Positions 11,438-22,065 of a stretch of 64,000 nt of DNA are shown in pieces (position 1 is the stretch's first letter; each line of letters starts with the position of its first letter). Location: positions 919,218 to 983,217 of the forward strand of contig CM119268.1 in the NCBI GenBank assembly GCA_051294375.1. Reading direction: 5' to 3'. Under the pieces are notes generated by a model. It made no database searches, was not told the origin of the DNA, and worked only from the letters and a program-made list of their open reading frames with translations. The stretch is from Paraspadella gotoi. Lineage: Eukaryota > Chaetognatha. A program made the position numbers and the translations under genes.

Positions 11438-12048
11438 CTCTCTCTCTCTCTCTCTCTCTCCATTTACGAATGCGATTAAATGTTTTTCTTAACCAGTAGA
11501 CTAAACATCACTTTATGCAACAAGTATTAAATTTTTTTTTCTCATTTAATTTTCTTTTTCTCCCGAAACGAAGAAAAGGAAAAAGTTCAATCGACTTAAC
11601 TTTTTTATTCTTTTTCTTCTTCTTTTTCTTTCCTTTTTATTTCTCCTTCTATTTCAATAGCGACACAGATACTCTTATTCGGGTTCAAGCCTCGTTTAAC
11701 TCGGAGACCCATTGTCCCTCGAGGCCCATCATTCTTCAAAAACAGCGGGACCAAAGGAATCTCTGTCCACCCCCCCCCCGCGTTATCCGTGTCTCGCTCT
11801 CTGTCTTTCTCTTCGAGTGACTTTCTTCGTTTTCGGCAGATTTTAAAATTTCATCAAATAAAATGCAAAATTCGTCGGGTTTAATTTTCGCAATTTGAAA
11901 AAATAAAAAATCGTCGTTTTTGCTTTTGGATTTTTTTCCTTAGTATTTTTTGTGATAAAATTTTAATATCTGAAAAAAATTCGGGAATGACGTTAAAAAG
12001 ATAATAAGAGAAAATTAGGTTCCAGATTAAAATTAATAGTATATGGTA

Positions 12049-12054
<6 letters not shown>

Positions 12055-12085
<31 letters not shown>
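12055..12085. repeat. (CT)n microsatellite
   Basis: Perfect CT run. A GGA trinucleotide array (12254-12292) and a further degenerate CT zone (12352-12400) follow. Confidence 0.95.
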
Positions 12086-12089
<4 letters not shown>

Positions 12090-12539
12090 CATATTGTTTC
12101 GCAAGATAGGTAAAACAAGATTTCCCGATATGAAAGAAGAAAAGGGGAGGCAATATTTCCAGGAAAAAAAAAACACAATTCAAAGAATGAAAAAGGAAAA
12201 GAAGAAAAAGGAAGGAAGATTTAAGTAGGAAACTTCGGTTTCCTTCTTCGTGACACGGGGAGGAGGAGGAGGAGGAGGAGGAGGAGGAGGAGCCTTTGAC
12301 AATATCGCAGATTTGTAATGAAGGGGATCAACTGTCAGTCGGCCATTCTTCTCTCTCTGTCTCCGTCTCTCTCTCTCTGTCTCCCGCTTTCTCTTTCTCC
12401 GAGAGAGATTTTCTTTTATCTCGTCGCATCGCTGGTTGGCTTTCTCCTTGTGAGGCGCTGGGGTGAATCGGGGTTGCTGATGGGGTGCTGGGCAAATAAA
12501 TGATATAAATATAAATGATATAAATGATTTTGAATGAAG

Positions 12540-13130
12540 AGGCAAACATGAGATGGCGCGTGAATCATTCGCTCTTTGTTTAAGTTAATAGTGAACAGAT
12601 ATAAAAACTATAAGTTGTTCAATGTTCATAGATCAGTGGCCGACTGAATATTATTCAGTGAATGAGGCATTTTGCGACATTTTGACTCCGACTCGAACCG
12701 ATTGGGTTCCGCCCCATCTTGGGCGAATGGCCGTGGGCTCGAGACGGCGGATGACGCTCTTCCGTCACAAACCGTCACGCGCCGTCACGAAAAGCGCCCC
12801 CTACTTTTTTCCCCTTTTATTACCGTCGTAGAGATAACGTCTTATGGGTCGTTAAAAATCTCCTGGTGGATTTTTCTAATTACGAACCTCAATTTCTTTT
12901 TCTTCTTTTTTTAAATATTATTATTTTCGGATTTTTTTTTTTATTTTCTGACATCGAAAGAAAATTGGAGAACGAAAAGGAGAGAGAGAGGTTGATTCGA
13001 GTCTCGAGAAGATAATGGAATGAAAGGGAGAGGGAGACGAGAGAGGGAGACAAAGGGAGAGAGAGTCGAGAGGAATAATCGATGGCGGAAGAGAAAAAGT
13101 TAGAGAATAAATTGAAAAGTAAAATTGAAA
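12540..13130. other. Unique DNA, no gene seen
   Basis: Includes CCGTCAC(A/G) triple repeats at 12762-12790. No coding exon was recognised. The 3' part (12960-13070) is GA-rich. Confidence 0.5.
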
Positions 13131-13143
13131 ATTAAAAGTAGAG

Positions 13144-13206
13144 ATGGAGAGAGAGAGAGAGAGAGATAGAGAGAGGGAGAGAGAGAAAGAGAGAGAGAGA
13201 GAGAGT
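13144..13206. repeat. (GA)n microsatellite
   Basis: Interrupted GA run, preceded by a looser GA-rich zone. Confidence 0.93.
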
Positions 13207-13239
13207 TACATGAAATTAAGGACGAAAGAGGAAACTCGA

Positions 13240-13350
13240 CCCTTTTCCATTTTTCCACTTTTCCATTTTTCCACTTTTCCATTTTTCCACTTTTCCATTT
13301 TTCCACTTTTACATTTTTCCACTTTTCCATTTTTCCACTTTTTCCCTTTT
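13240..13350. repeat. CCATTTTTCCACTTTT minisatellite
   Basis: About six copies of an alternating TTTTCCATTT/TTTTCCACTT unit of about 18 bp. Confidence 0.92.
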
Positions 13351-13571
13351 TTTTCCCCGAATGCGCGATTCAATTCTTCTTTTCTTAAAAAAAAAAAAAG
13401 AAAAATAAATTACAAAAAATGGGGCGGGGGTGTTGAAATGCGGTCGACTTCATTTAAATGAAAATTTTCTCCGACTTCAAGCCTCGAACCGTCGCGTCTC
13501 TCCAAACTCATTCCTCTTCATTTTCTTCCTTTTTTTTCAATTTTCCTCTAATCAATTCCTCTACCCGAAAG

Positions 13572-13874
13572 TTCCCCCTTCCCTCTTTCTATCCCCTTCC
13601 CTCTTTCTATCTCCTTCCCTTTTTCTATCCCCTTCCCTCTTTCTATCCCCTTCCATCTTTCTCCCCTCCCCGTTCCCTCTTTCTCCCCATTTTCCTTTTC
13701 CTTCTTTTCAATTCCCCCTTTTTCAATTCCCCCTATTTTCAATTCCCCCTTTTTTCAATTCCCCTTTTTTTCAATTCACCCTTTTTTCAATTCCCCTTTT
13801 TTCAATTCACCCTTTTTTCAATTCACCCTTTTTTCAATTCCCCTTTTTTCAATTCCCCTTTTTTCAATTCCCCA
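13572..13874. repeat. Two C/T-rich minisatellites
   Basis: 13572-13690 is an 18-bp CCCTTCCCTCTTTCTATC array. 13706-13874 is a 13-15-bp TTCAATTCCCCTTTTT array. Open frames here are repeat translations. Confidence 0.92.
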
Positions 13875-13879
13875 GGACT

Positions 13880-14820
13880 GTTTTATCTTTTTCATTTTAT
13901 TCTTTAAAAAAAATCACCTTTTCTTTATACATTCCCCTTTCAATTCCATCCAGCGAAGGCCACGCGCGATTATGATCAATTTAATTTAAACAAAAAAAAA
14001 AGAGTGGGCTTATTTTATTTTAAATCATAATTGAATTAAAAGACCTTTTTTTCTCTTTCTCTGTTTGTATTTCTTTGTCTCTTTGAGCGACAGGCTCCAG
14101 TCGTAAAAACGTTTGTCTATTTTCCTTCCCAATCACCCAACAAGTTTTTCTTTTTTATCTCAACTCAATTTTTTTTTCTCTCCAATGTAAACAATAACCG
14201 TTTAATCTCCGTTTCTCTTATTTCCAGATTACATCCTCAATTCTCCGTCTCAACATCCGGGGACGCCAACGATAAAAAAAAAAAAAAAACGAAACTCGAG
14301 ATAACAAAAATTGTAATCGAAATTTGAACGAAATTCGCGGAAAAAAATGGAAATAAAATAAATTTAAGGTCAAATCTTCGCCCGCGGAAAATTCCAGTCG
14401 ATGCGATTCAGTACCGAATCGTCGCCGACTCAGCATCGGCAGCGTCGGAGGACTTTGTACCGGCAATGAACTTCGCACCGGCAGAGGATTTAAGAACACT
14501 ACTACTCGACCAAAGAAAGTTCATCTCGAACCAAAGACAACGTCTTTCTTTATTCATATCTTATCTTTAACCGTCTTCGTCTCGCCTCCCGACTACGCCG
14601 ACTCTCGTCAACGGAGGCGCTGCCGTCGCCGTCCTCATAGCCGGCGCCACGCTGGACTGGCGGTGGGCGTTCCTTTGTGGTTTCGAGAACCGGCGTCGTC
14701 TATCCGCTGCGCTAGGCGGGGCTAGAATGACAAACGTCCCCGCCCGAAAACGACTAAAAAAAACCAAAAAACTAAAAAAATAGGAAAAAAACATGAAAAA
14801 CTGAAATATAGAAACAAAAG
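13880..14820. other. Intergenic DNA upstream of the Pez gene
   Basis: No gene called. 14575-14755 is a GC-rich island. On the + strand one frame there is open after a TAA near 14567 for about 70 codons and includes a hydrophobic stretch (AVAVLIAGATL), but it has no good splice acceptor or start. Confidence 0.45.
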
Positions 14821-14825
14821 AATCG

Positions 14826-14938
14826 CAAACGACGACAGCGCCGACGCAGCCGCCGCCGACGCAGCCGCCGCCGCCGACGCAGCCGCCGCCGCCGACGCAG
14901 CCGCCGCCGCCGACGCAGACGACGACGACGCCGCCGCC
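14826..14938. repeat. GACGCAGCCGCCGCC repeat
   Basis: About seven units of a 12-18-bp GCCGCC(GCC)GACGCA repeat ending in GAC triplets. The minus frame reads Arg/Leu runs and is not a gene. Confidence 0.92.
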
Positions 14939-15097
14939 TTTTGTTGCGTTTAAAACGTGAGATGGAATGAAACCATTTTAAATGGACGGAGCTTGAAATT
15001 GTGATAAAGGATATAAATTTTGAAACAACAAAAAACTGGGAGTGAGAAAAAAAAGAGAGAGGGGGAGAAGGAGAGGCTGAAATTGTATTTCTTCGGG

Positions 15098-15145
15098 GAG
15101 AGAGAGAGAGAGAGAGAGACCGAGAGAGAGAGACCGAGATAAAGA
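15098..15145. repeat. (GA)n microsatellite
   Basis: GA run with two ACCGAGA interruptions, followed by a GA-rich zone at 15178-15215 and an (AATT)n run at 15272-15293. Confidence 0.94.
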
Positions 15146-15325
15146 TTTTTTCCATCGCCGCCCCGGCGTTGAAGTAGAAAGAGGGAGAGGGAGAAAGAGA
15201 GACAGAGAGACGAATGAGAAGAATGAAAATTCCTCTCTCCCCTCGCTCCGCCAAGTTTGAAAACCATTTTGAATAATTAATTAATTAATTAATTATCAAA
15301 GTGGAAAAGAGAAGAAAAAAAGAAA

Positions 15326-15420
15326 TCACGTGATATCCCCCAAAAAAAGATGGAAGAGACGACGCGACGAGAAGTCACGTGATCGAACGGATTCAAATCA
15401 CGTGATCAACGCTATAAAAT
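15326..15420 (+). promoter_or_regulatory. Putative Pez promoter: three E-boxes and TATA-like box
   Basis: CACGTG occurs at 15327-15332, 15376-15381 and 15399-15404, twice inside ATCACGTGAT. A TATAAAAT sequence follows at 15413-15420, 306 bp upstream of the start codon of the FERM exon at 15726. CACGTG is the canonical bHLH-zip (Myc/Max, USF, MITF/TFE) site. Placement before the first coding exon makes a promoter plausible, but no transcription start is visible. Confidence 0.45.
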
Positions 15421-15544
15421 TATTGTTAAAAAACTGGGAAATGAAGAAAGATTTGCTTTTGTCTAATTAAACGTTTGACATGAATCGTAAAGAGGAAATG
15501 AGCGTTTTGCTTTAAAAAAATAAAATATGCGCCAAAATTTGAGT

Positions 15545-15600
15545 GACGCGTGAGGATAGCGTGAGGATAGCGTGAGGATAGCGTGAGGATAGCGCGAAAT
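15545..15600. repeat. 11-bp GTGAGGATAGC repeat
   Basis: Four near-perfect units just upstream of the Pez start codon, in the presumed 5' untranslated region. Confidence 0.93.
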
Positions 15601-15725
15601 CTAAACGTCGCCCTCGTCAACGGATAAAAAAACAAAATCTCTAAAATAGAAAACAAAACTACAACCAAGAGAAAAAGAAAAAGCCGAAACAAATCCAAAA
15701 ACAAAACGAAAAGCCAACCAACAAA

Positions 15726-15899
15726 ATGCCTTTCAAAATTCGCCTGAAGAAAACGAAACGCTACGACGTCTCGACGAAGAATTCCTTCGTAGCTTCAGTC
15801 CAGTTGCTCGACAACACGATCCTCGGCTGCACGCTCGGCGCGGAGACGACCGGGCTGGAATGTCTGGAGAATGTCGCCCAGAGGATCGGGTTGGGGGAG
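15726..15899 (+). CDS. PTPN14/21-like: PTPN14/PTPN21 (Pez)-like FERM tyrosine phosphatase, exon 1
   Basis: First coding exon, 58 codons, of a non-receptor protein tyrosine phosphatase with an N-terminal FERM domain. Family members (vertebrate PTPN14/PTPN21, Drosophila Pez) act at cell junctions and cytoskeleton and modulate Hippo/YAP signalling. The residues MPFKIRLKKTKRYDV at the start match the distinctive MPF-x-(L/I)-(K/R)LK-x-(T/S)-RRY-x-V N-terminus of this subfamily. The FERM F1 (ubiquitin-like) strand follows (FVASVQLLDNTILGCTL, residues 21-37), then the helix with TGLECLENVAQRIGL (42-56). The start is the first in-frame ATG, preceded by AACAAA. The exon ends GGG GAG before a GTGAGT donor at 15900 and leaves phase 0, matching exon 2. 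Codons favour C or G in the third position, unlike surrounding DNA. The catalytic domain is not in view. Confidence 0.93.
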
Positions 15900-15939
15900 G
15901 TGAGTAAAGGAGGATGGCTTGGGTCTTGTTGGGTGAGGA

Positions 15940-16086
15940 TGGGAACCGTGGATGGGAAGCGAGGATGGGAAGCGTGGATGGGAAGCGTGGATGAGCATCG
16001 TGGATGGGCAGCGAGGAAAGGAAGCGTGGATGGGAACCGAGGATGGGAACCGTGGATGGGAAGCGTGGATGGGAACCGTGGATGGT
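15940..16086. repeat. 13-bp GTGGATGGGAAGC minisatellite
   Basis: About ten units, starting 40 bp into Pez intron 1. It keeps the exon-1 frame open past the donor, so the frame 15726-16106 is longer than the real exon. Confidence 0.93.
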
Positions 16087-16390
16087 GTAAAAGTTTTAGG
16101 TTTTAAGGTACTGATTTAATACACGATTTACTTAACTATTTGATATTTATCTAATTACTGTCTTTTGCTATCTTTATCCCACTCTCTAGTTTCTATCCCC
16201 TAGACTCACTCTATCTCCCCTAAGTTTTTTGTTCCGCAAACATAAATAAAAAATAGTTACGATGCTACGAAATTATTATTTCCCTCGCATCTGATCCCCC
16301 TCGTCAGGGATCATATCCTTGGCGGGAAAATGGTTAACTCTCTATTGATGTTGTTTATTGTTGTAAAATGGTTAAGTCTCTCCGGTGCCA

Positions 16391-16392
16391 CG

Positions 16393-16430
<38 letters not shown>

Positions 16431-16432
16431 CA
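16391..16432. repeat. (GAC)n trinucleotide repeat
   Basis: Twelve or more perfect GAC units. A (GA)n run follows at 16697-16721. Confidence 0.95.
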
Positions 16433-16779
16433 ACGGGTGGAATCGGTTGAGACGAAGTTCGCTTGGAGGCGTCGATCGTTTGCGAGACGCAAATGGGATT
16501 ACTTTCGCGCGCGCTCAGAGAGAGAGACAGAGACGGAAAAGAGGGAGAGCGAGAGGGTGTGAGGTTCCGAGACCGAGGGAGGATGGGAGTGTGTGGGAAT
16601 TGACAGGCGACGATAGAGAGCGAGAGGCGACGATAGAGAGCGAGAGGCCTGGTAAGGATTTCCTCTGTCGACTTTGAGGGATTGGGGCGAGAGAGCCAGA
16701 GAGAGAGAGAGAGAGAGAGACTGTCAGGATTTCGACGCTAAACCCTTAATTAAGGCGACGAGCCAATTATACTAGATTT

Positions 16780-17140
16780 ACTAGATTTAATGGCAAAGGA
16801 TTTTTTTTTAAATTAAAACGTCGAAACGAATAGGTTTTTTTTAAATTTTTCCAGAGAATGAATTCAGATATGTTTTTTTTTTAAAACCTGTTGAAAAATA
16901 TTTTTAAACAATTTTAACTAAACTATAGCGGTAGTATTTTATACCCCTCTAATAGCCTCTATAGACTATAGTCACTATACATATATACATCTGCGATTAT
17001 CATTTTTCATTTCGCAAATTTACGCATTTACAATTTATAAATTATAATTGTAAAGTTATCAATTTCACGATTTAGTAAAAGAGGAAGATGGATCGTTTTT
17101 CCCACCAATTCGATCCCACTATACTTATTACTTAATCTGT
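16780..17140. other. AT-rich intronic DNA, no feature
   Basis: Part of Pez intron 1 with poly-T patches and no recognisable exon, site or repeat family. Confidence 0.5.
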
Positions 17141-17141
17141 C

Positions 17142-17232
17142 ATATGAAATGGGTAAATCCAATGTAAATTTTTTAATTCATTCAATAAATGAGCTATCTT
17201 GCCTCTGACCGACAGGCTATCGTGGTGAAAGA
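17142..17232 (+). mobile_element. Family A dispersed repeat, diverged
   Basis: Carries ATGAAATGGGTAAATCCAAT, TTCAATAAATGAGCTATCTT and a GCCTCTGAC block in the same order as the other copies. Confidence 0.7.
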
Positions 17233-17562
17233 ACTTGTTCACTCTTACATATGTCAGTCATGCGTCATAACATGTGCCAAAGAAAGGATTAAATATCCCA
17301 GCTGTCGCGGTTATGATCTTGACTTTTTATCGCATTCGATTCCATCCAATAAAAGTTCCATCGCGTCTCGTTCTCCTTAATATCGAATTCATATCGAATG
17401 ATTTGGTTTCTTTCTTTTTTCTTTCTTTTTTCAAGGACTTGGATTCTTTGTTCACTCCTTCCCCTTACGGCCTTTGATTTTCACTCCTGGACGCCTCTTT
17501 CACGTCTTCACGCCTTTGATCCAAACGTCGTTAACTTGCTCACTTTCTATTTAACACCCCTT

Positions 17563-17660
17563 TCTCTCTCTCTCCCTCCCCTCTCTCTCCCTCCCCTCTC
17601 CCTCCCCTCTCTCCCCTCCCTACCTCCTTTCCTCTCCCTCCCCTCTCGCCTCCCCACCAC
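17563..17660. repeat. CTCTCTCCCTCCC minisatellite
   Basis: Degenerate 12-15-bp pyrimidine units; strongly strand-asymmetric. Confidence 0.92.
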
Positions 17661-17742
17661 AGACTCCCAATGGATTCGGATCTAAAATTCAAAATGTGAA
17701 AAGGGAAATAGACGAAGCGAATCCGAGCGTGGCGGATCGGGG

Positions 17743-17888
17743 TTAGGATAGGGGGTGGGGTCTGGTTTGGATAGAGGGTGGGGTCTGGTTTGGATAGAGG
17801 GTGGGGTCTGGTTTGGATAGAGGGTGGGGTCTGGTTTGGATAGAGGGTGGGGTCTGGTTTGGATAGATGGTGGGGTCTGGTTTGGATG
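17743..17888. repeat. 23-bp GATAGAGGGTGGGGTCTGG minisatellite
   Basis: Six to seven near-identical units of 23 bp, each with GGGTGGGG and GG pairs. Each unit could contribute to a G-quadruplex on the + (sense) strand of the intron. Confidence 0.94.
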
Positions 17889-18460
17889 ATTTGGGTGATA
17901 AATTGAATCGGAATGGATGGAGTGGGCACTGGGCAGTCATTGATCTGGGTAGCCTCGGGTAGCATTGATGAGTTTTGGTAGAGGGAGTGTTCTGTGGTTT
18001 GAGAATTCTCTTGTCACAGGGAGTTGTGAATGCTTGGAAATTGGATGGTTACGTGCGCTGTTCGCTATTTGTTTGAACACTGTTCAAGGCTTATAAAAAG
18101 CGCAACTTAACTCTTTCGCCAAATAAATGTTGTAGATAAAACGAAGTGAACTCTTGAATGATAGCTGGGGGGGGGTAGATGGCGGGCAATTGCAGTCCAA
18201 TGGGTCGTCTGTTCACCAATTCCTGTGGTCCCGCGTTCCCGCCTTCAGTTGAAATCGGAGTAAAAGTTACTCCTTTTCCGGTCACCGCGCGTCGTGAATT
18301 GCGATGAGAGGAGATCAGAGCGTGAAGTGAAAATGGAGGCTGGAGGGTGGAATGGCCGCGAGCTGTTGTCAATTGGCTAATGATGACAAAGTCTGAGATC
18401 CTCTAATCGGTGTTTGCATTCGAAATCATGGAGACGTGGGAGGGGAGGGGAAATTTTGAA

Positions 18461-18555
18461 GTTGCGTCGCGAAGCAACTCTTTAAGACGCTTAGATATCG
18501 ACCGGCCTGACACCGTCTCTGTCGGTCTGTCCCACTTCTTGAAACTTCTTGTACC
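18461..18555 (+). mobile_element. Family B dispersed repeat, truncated
   Basis: Begins GTTGCGTCGCGAAGCAACTC and contains GTCGGTCTGTCCCACTT, the landmarks of family B, but lacks most of the rest. Confidence 0.6.
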
Positions 18556-18639
18556 ATAAGATGCTTGATGCTCGTCCGCAGGCGCTTGTCTATTCACGTG
18601 ATCATAAGGAAATCGATACATGTAATAGATAAACGCCCT

Positions 18640-19400
18640 TTTTCGTTTTTAATATCGATTATCGAGTATTTTTTTGGGGGGGAAATATAGCTTACTCTTT
18701 TCGGTTTCTCTTGAAATGAGGACTTATGTGATGAATGTGACAAGATGTTATGGTTTTGATCTTTTGTTTGAAAATACTTTTATTGCTTTTTTTATGTCGA
18801 TTCGGTTCGATTTTATTTTAACCTAAAAAAAGTTAATTCTCTTGTTGAGGAATGAAAAGTATTTGAAGCATGAAGAGGAGGAGGAGGAGGAGGAAAAGAT
18901 GATGATGATGATGATAACTGTTGTTTTGTGAATAGGACGACTAAAGAAAACAGAACGAACAAGAAGATAAAGAGTGAAAAAAAAAAACACATTTTAATGA
19001 GAAAAAGAAAAGAGAAAAGCTGATTTCTTAGTCTTGAACATGAAAAAAAATACTCCGCCGCCGCGCTGAAAGAATTCGAATCTCCAGACTTGAGAAAAAA
19101 AATATTCAGAAGAAATTTGAATCCTTTTGTCTTTCGTTTCTTTACAAAAAAATAATTTTTAAACTCTGAAAGAGAATGAAAGGGGCAAGGTGTGTTTTTA
19201 GGGGGAAAAGTCAGTTTTTCGATCGACACGTCTCGCCCTAATCGGATAAAAAAGGCGTGGCCCCATCTCAGAGGCCGCATCTCAGAGGCGTGGCTGCAGC
19301 AAAGTCTAAAAATCTTTAGTTTCGGTTTCATTTTTTCGCAAAATTTTTTTTAATTTTCCGAGTCGCGATTTTTTTTCTCGCTTCGCCGAACCTCAGCTGA
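18640..19400. other. Intronic DNA, no gene seen
   Basis: Contains GAGGAG/GAT triplet repeats (18868-18917). The minus-strand frame 18813-19331 is open but compositionally unconvincing and lacks homology. Confidence 0.5.
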
Positions 19401-19450
19401 AATCCTTAGGGGAAAACAACGAAATATGCTAATCGGTCTTCTCGGGACCC

Positions 19451-19548
19451 GGGGGGTTCAAAGTCCACGGGATCTGAAAGGGTTCAAAGTCCACGGGACC
19501 GAAATTCGTGGGCCGGAACTCCGTGGGCGAGGCTTTGGGCTATAAGTG
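19451..19548 (+). promoter_or_regulatory. Two HNF4-type sites and a TATA-like box in Pez intron 1
   Basis: GGTTCAAAGTCCACGGGA is directly repeated (19455-19472 and 19481-19498). Each copy holds CAAAGTCCA (19459-19467, 19485-19493), the motif regarded as specific for the nuclear receptor HNF4. GGGCTATAAGTGCT lies about 50 bp downstream. This could be an enhancer or alternative promoter; function is inference. Confidence 0.35.
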
Positions 19549-20019
19549 CTCCGGGAGCGCTAGCGGAGATCCGTCGTGATTTTGAATTGCGATTACGAAA
19601 ATTAGCTTAATATACTTACAATATACTATACATTTACTGGACCAACTTAAATATTTGTTATTTAATAGCTTTGTACGTATATCTTAGCTGATTAAGTTTT
19701 TAATTTCAGCAACGAAAGCTAAGCTATACTGCAAGTAATTTTACTACGTACGTACTTACGTAACGAAGCAAGCGATGACTAACAGGCGTTCGATGAAAAT
19801 TTAAAAGGTTTTAAATGTTTATTGTTGACGTTTTTACAGACCCTAATTCTAAAAAAGTTTCCGTTTGGCAATTTAAAATCTCGGATAATCAATAGCGAGG
19901 AAAAAAATAGAGGGAAAAGTTCATGGTTGATTGATCTTCCAATCTGGTTTCGGAATTAATGGACGATACTAGAACTTTTTTCTCCTCTTGACGCGGTTAT
20001 CCTATTTTTTTCTCTTTCT

Positions 20020-20085
20020 CTCTCCTTCTCTCTCTCTCCTTCTCTCTCTCTCCTTCTCTCTCTCTCCTTCGCTCTCTCTACCCTT
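20020..20085. repeat. CTCTCTCTCTCCTT repeat
   Basis: CT-rich array of 14-bp units. A (TTA)n patch lies nearby at 20284-20325. Confidence 0.9.
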
Positions 20086-20329
20086 CAAACTCCACCCGCC
20101 TATTTTTCTCTCGGGATCATCACTCTCCCTCTTTTTCCTTTCATTGGAGCGCAAATCAGTTTAATTGGTTTGCTATTTGGTGGAGAGAAGAGAATAAGGG
20201 AGATCGAGAGAGAGAGAGAAATAGGGAGAGGGAGGGAGGGAGAAAAAAGGAAAGGAGGAATGAATGCAGAAGGATTGAAGGAATTATTATATTATTATTT
20301 TATTATATTATTATTATTATTATTACGAG

Positions 20330-21940
20330 TGAAAAGAGATGATAGTAAAGAAAAATGAAAAGAATGCGGTTAAACTGATGATGAAAAATGTTTGTGGTAA
20401 TCGAGCGCTTTTTAATTTTGAGTAGTAACTAGATTCTAGCTTGGGAGTTAAACATTTACTAGAGAAGGGATCGGCAGAAGAATTAGAAAGAAATAAAGAA
20501 AGAGAAGGGAAATGGAGAAGGGGAAGGGAGAAGGGAAAAGAGGAAAGAAAAAAGACCAAAAAAAAGGAGAAGTTTTTTTTTGAGAAAATCTATTGAAAAG
20601 CATCGAGGCTCTTGATCATTCTGGTGATGATTCGGAGAGTCGCATCGAGATGAAACGACGAAGCAAACGACGACGACGCCCTCCCGACGTCCAATGAAAA
20701 ATAAAGAGGCAATCCATGGTGCCAAGCGGCGCCATCTTTTCCCCCACGCCCTTGTGTAAACCGCCCGGCGAGGAATTCATTAAGTGCCACGCCCAGTTGG
20801 AGTCGTTGCCCCCGTGGAGGAGTAGTTTGCCCAGGCCGTTTGCCGGGGGCACTTGCGTTTCCATGGTTACGGAGTTGGGGGGGGGGAGAAGGACGGCAGA
20901 AGGGGCAGACTGTCCGACTGTCCGTCCCAAGCAGCTGAAAAAAAACGGGAGTCGATCGAGTTTCTTATCAGAATCAAAACCGAGAAATGTCGATCGTTTT
21001 TCGAGTTTTTACTGTCATCGGAGATTGTTTTACTGTCGTTTTACTGTCGTCGGCGATTTGCATCGAGATTGCGTTTCAGCTAATAAGGGGGGGGGAGAAA
21101 GAAAGGACGGTTTAAGGGGAGGTTTAAGGGATGGTGCGGTTTGAAGAGATGGATGAAAAAAAAGATGTTTTCGAGATAGAAAAAGTTCGTGTGGCAAATA
21201 TCCATGGATCGTAAACGCGTGTGACGCTGAACCAATGACGTCTCGCGGAGGATTTAGTTATGTTAAGATAGTTCAATGTGTAATTGTGCGTTTTGGTTGT
21301 AACGATATTTCGAGTAAAAGATTTAGTATGTTAAATTACAGAATCTTGTTACTAAAACGAGCTTTATCGTAATGCAATGTTAAACGCAAAATATTAAATG
21401 AAGAGAACGAAATCTCGACGTTCAGATTCTTAACTTCGTTGCCAAGCGACGGAACCGACACGCGAAGTTCGTCGACCGCCTCGTTGTCAAGGGAAAGTCG
21501 CGTAAATAAACAAACAGGGAAAAAAAAAAAGGTTTTTAAACGATTCCGATGTTTTTTTTCCCCGTTCGCTTGTCAACTGAGTTAGGAAACGGTTTTAAAA
21601 CTTAAGCTCTTCTCGTCTTAATTAGAAGTTTTTATGGCCTCAATTCTCCCCGAATTTCGAACTCTGATCCCTTTAGTACTAATCCGCTTTACGAAAATGA
21701 AAGAAAATCGAAATACTCTAAACTTTAAAAAAAAGAAAAAAAGAATTTGTCGGTTATAAAGCGATCGCACCCATTTGTCGACCCCGAGTACGGAATTTCG
21801 ATTTTAATACTCGAAATAGTGAATCTTTTTCGTTAAATCCGGTATTTTCGGTTAAAAGGGGAGGAAGGTTACGGAAAGTTCATTTCATTTAATTTTAAAG
21901 GTTTAATATATTAACTCCTCCCTTCCCAATTTTTTTTTCA
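20330..21940. other. Pez intron 1, 3' part
   Basis: 20590-20940 is GC-richer and open on both strands. A minus-strand frame (about 20616-20930) follows a CAG acceptor-like site near 20940, and contains MAPLGTMDCLFIFHW, but I recognise no family and do not call it. GTTTCCATGGTTAC at 20857-20870 resembles an RFX X-box. The rest shows nothing notable. Confidence 0.45.
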
Positions 21941-21946
21941 CCCCAG

Positions 21947-22065
21947 TTGAAATACTTCGGTCTCCGGTTCGTCAACAAAAAATTGAAGTTTCGTTGGGTG
22001 GACTTGTCGAAGCCTTTGAAGCGGCAGATCGACAAATACGCTTCGTCGCCGCTTCTTTACTTCAG
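21947..22065 (+). CDS. PTPN14/21-like: PTPN14/PTPN21 (Pez)-like FERM tyrosine phosphatase, exon 2
   Basis: Second exon, residues 59-97 plus two bases of codon 98. It encodes LKYFGLRFVNKKLKFRWVDL, then SKPLKRQIDKYASSPLLYF. This is the second half of the FERM F1 lobe: the YFGLRFV strand and the RWVDL-x-KPLK motif are both diagnostic of FERM proteins and closest to the PTPN14/21 subfamily. The acceptor is a strong T/C tract ending CACCCCAG at 21946; the donor is CAG|GTAGTC at 22065/22066. The exon enters in phase 0, as exon 1 requires, and leaves with two bases (AG). A (GTC)n run begins right at the donor (22069-22087), so the frame appears to run on. Confidence 0.93.

Larger units (their letters stand above)
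15900..21946 (+). other. Pez intron 1 (about 6.0 kb)
   Basis: Bounded by the GTGAGT donor at 15900 and a polypyrimidine acceptor (TTTTTTTTCACCCCAG) ending at 21946. Contents: a 13-bp minisatellite, (GAC)n, (GA)n, C/T and G-rich arrays, a family A copy, a partial family B copy and an HNF4-type motif pair with a TATA-like box. No other exon was recognised inside. Confidence 0.88.

Noticed and set aside
15900-16106. Extension of the Pez exon 1 frame past the donor
   Set aside because: The extra residues are translations of the 13-bp minisatellite; GTGAGT at 15900 and the phase of exon 2 fix the exon end.
20616-20930. Minus-strand frame after an acceptor-like site in Pez intron 1
   Set aside because: Both strands are open because the stretch is GC-rich; no family recognised and the donor is weak.
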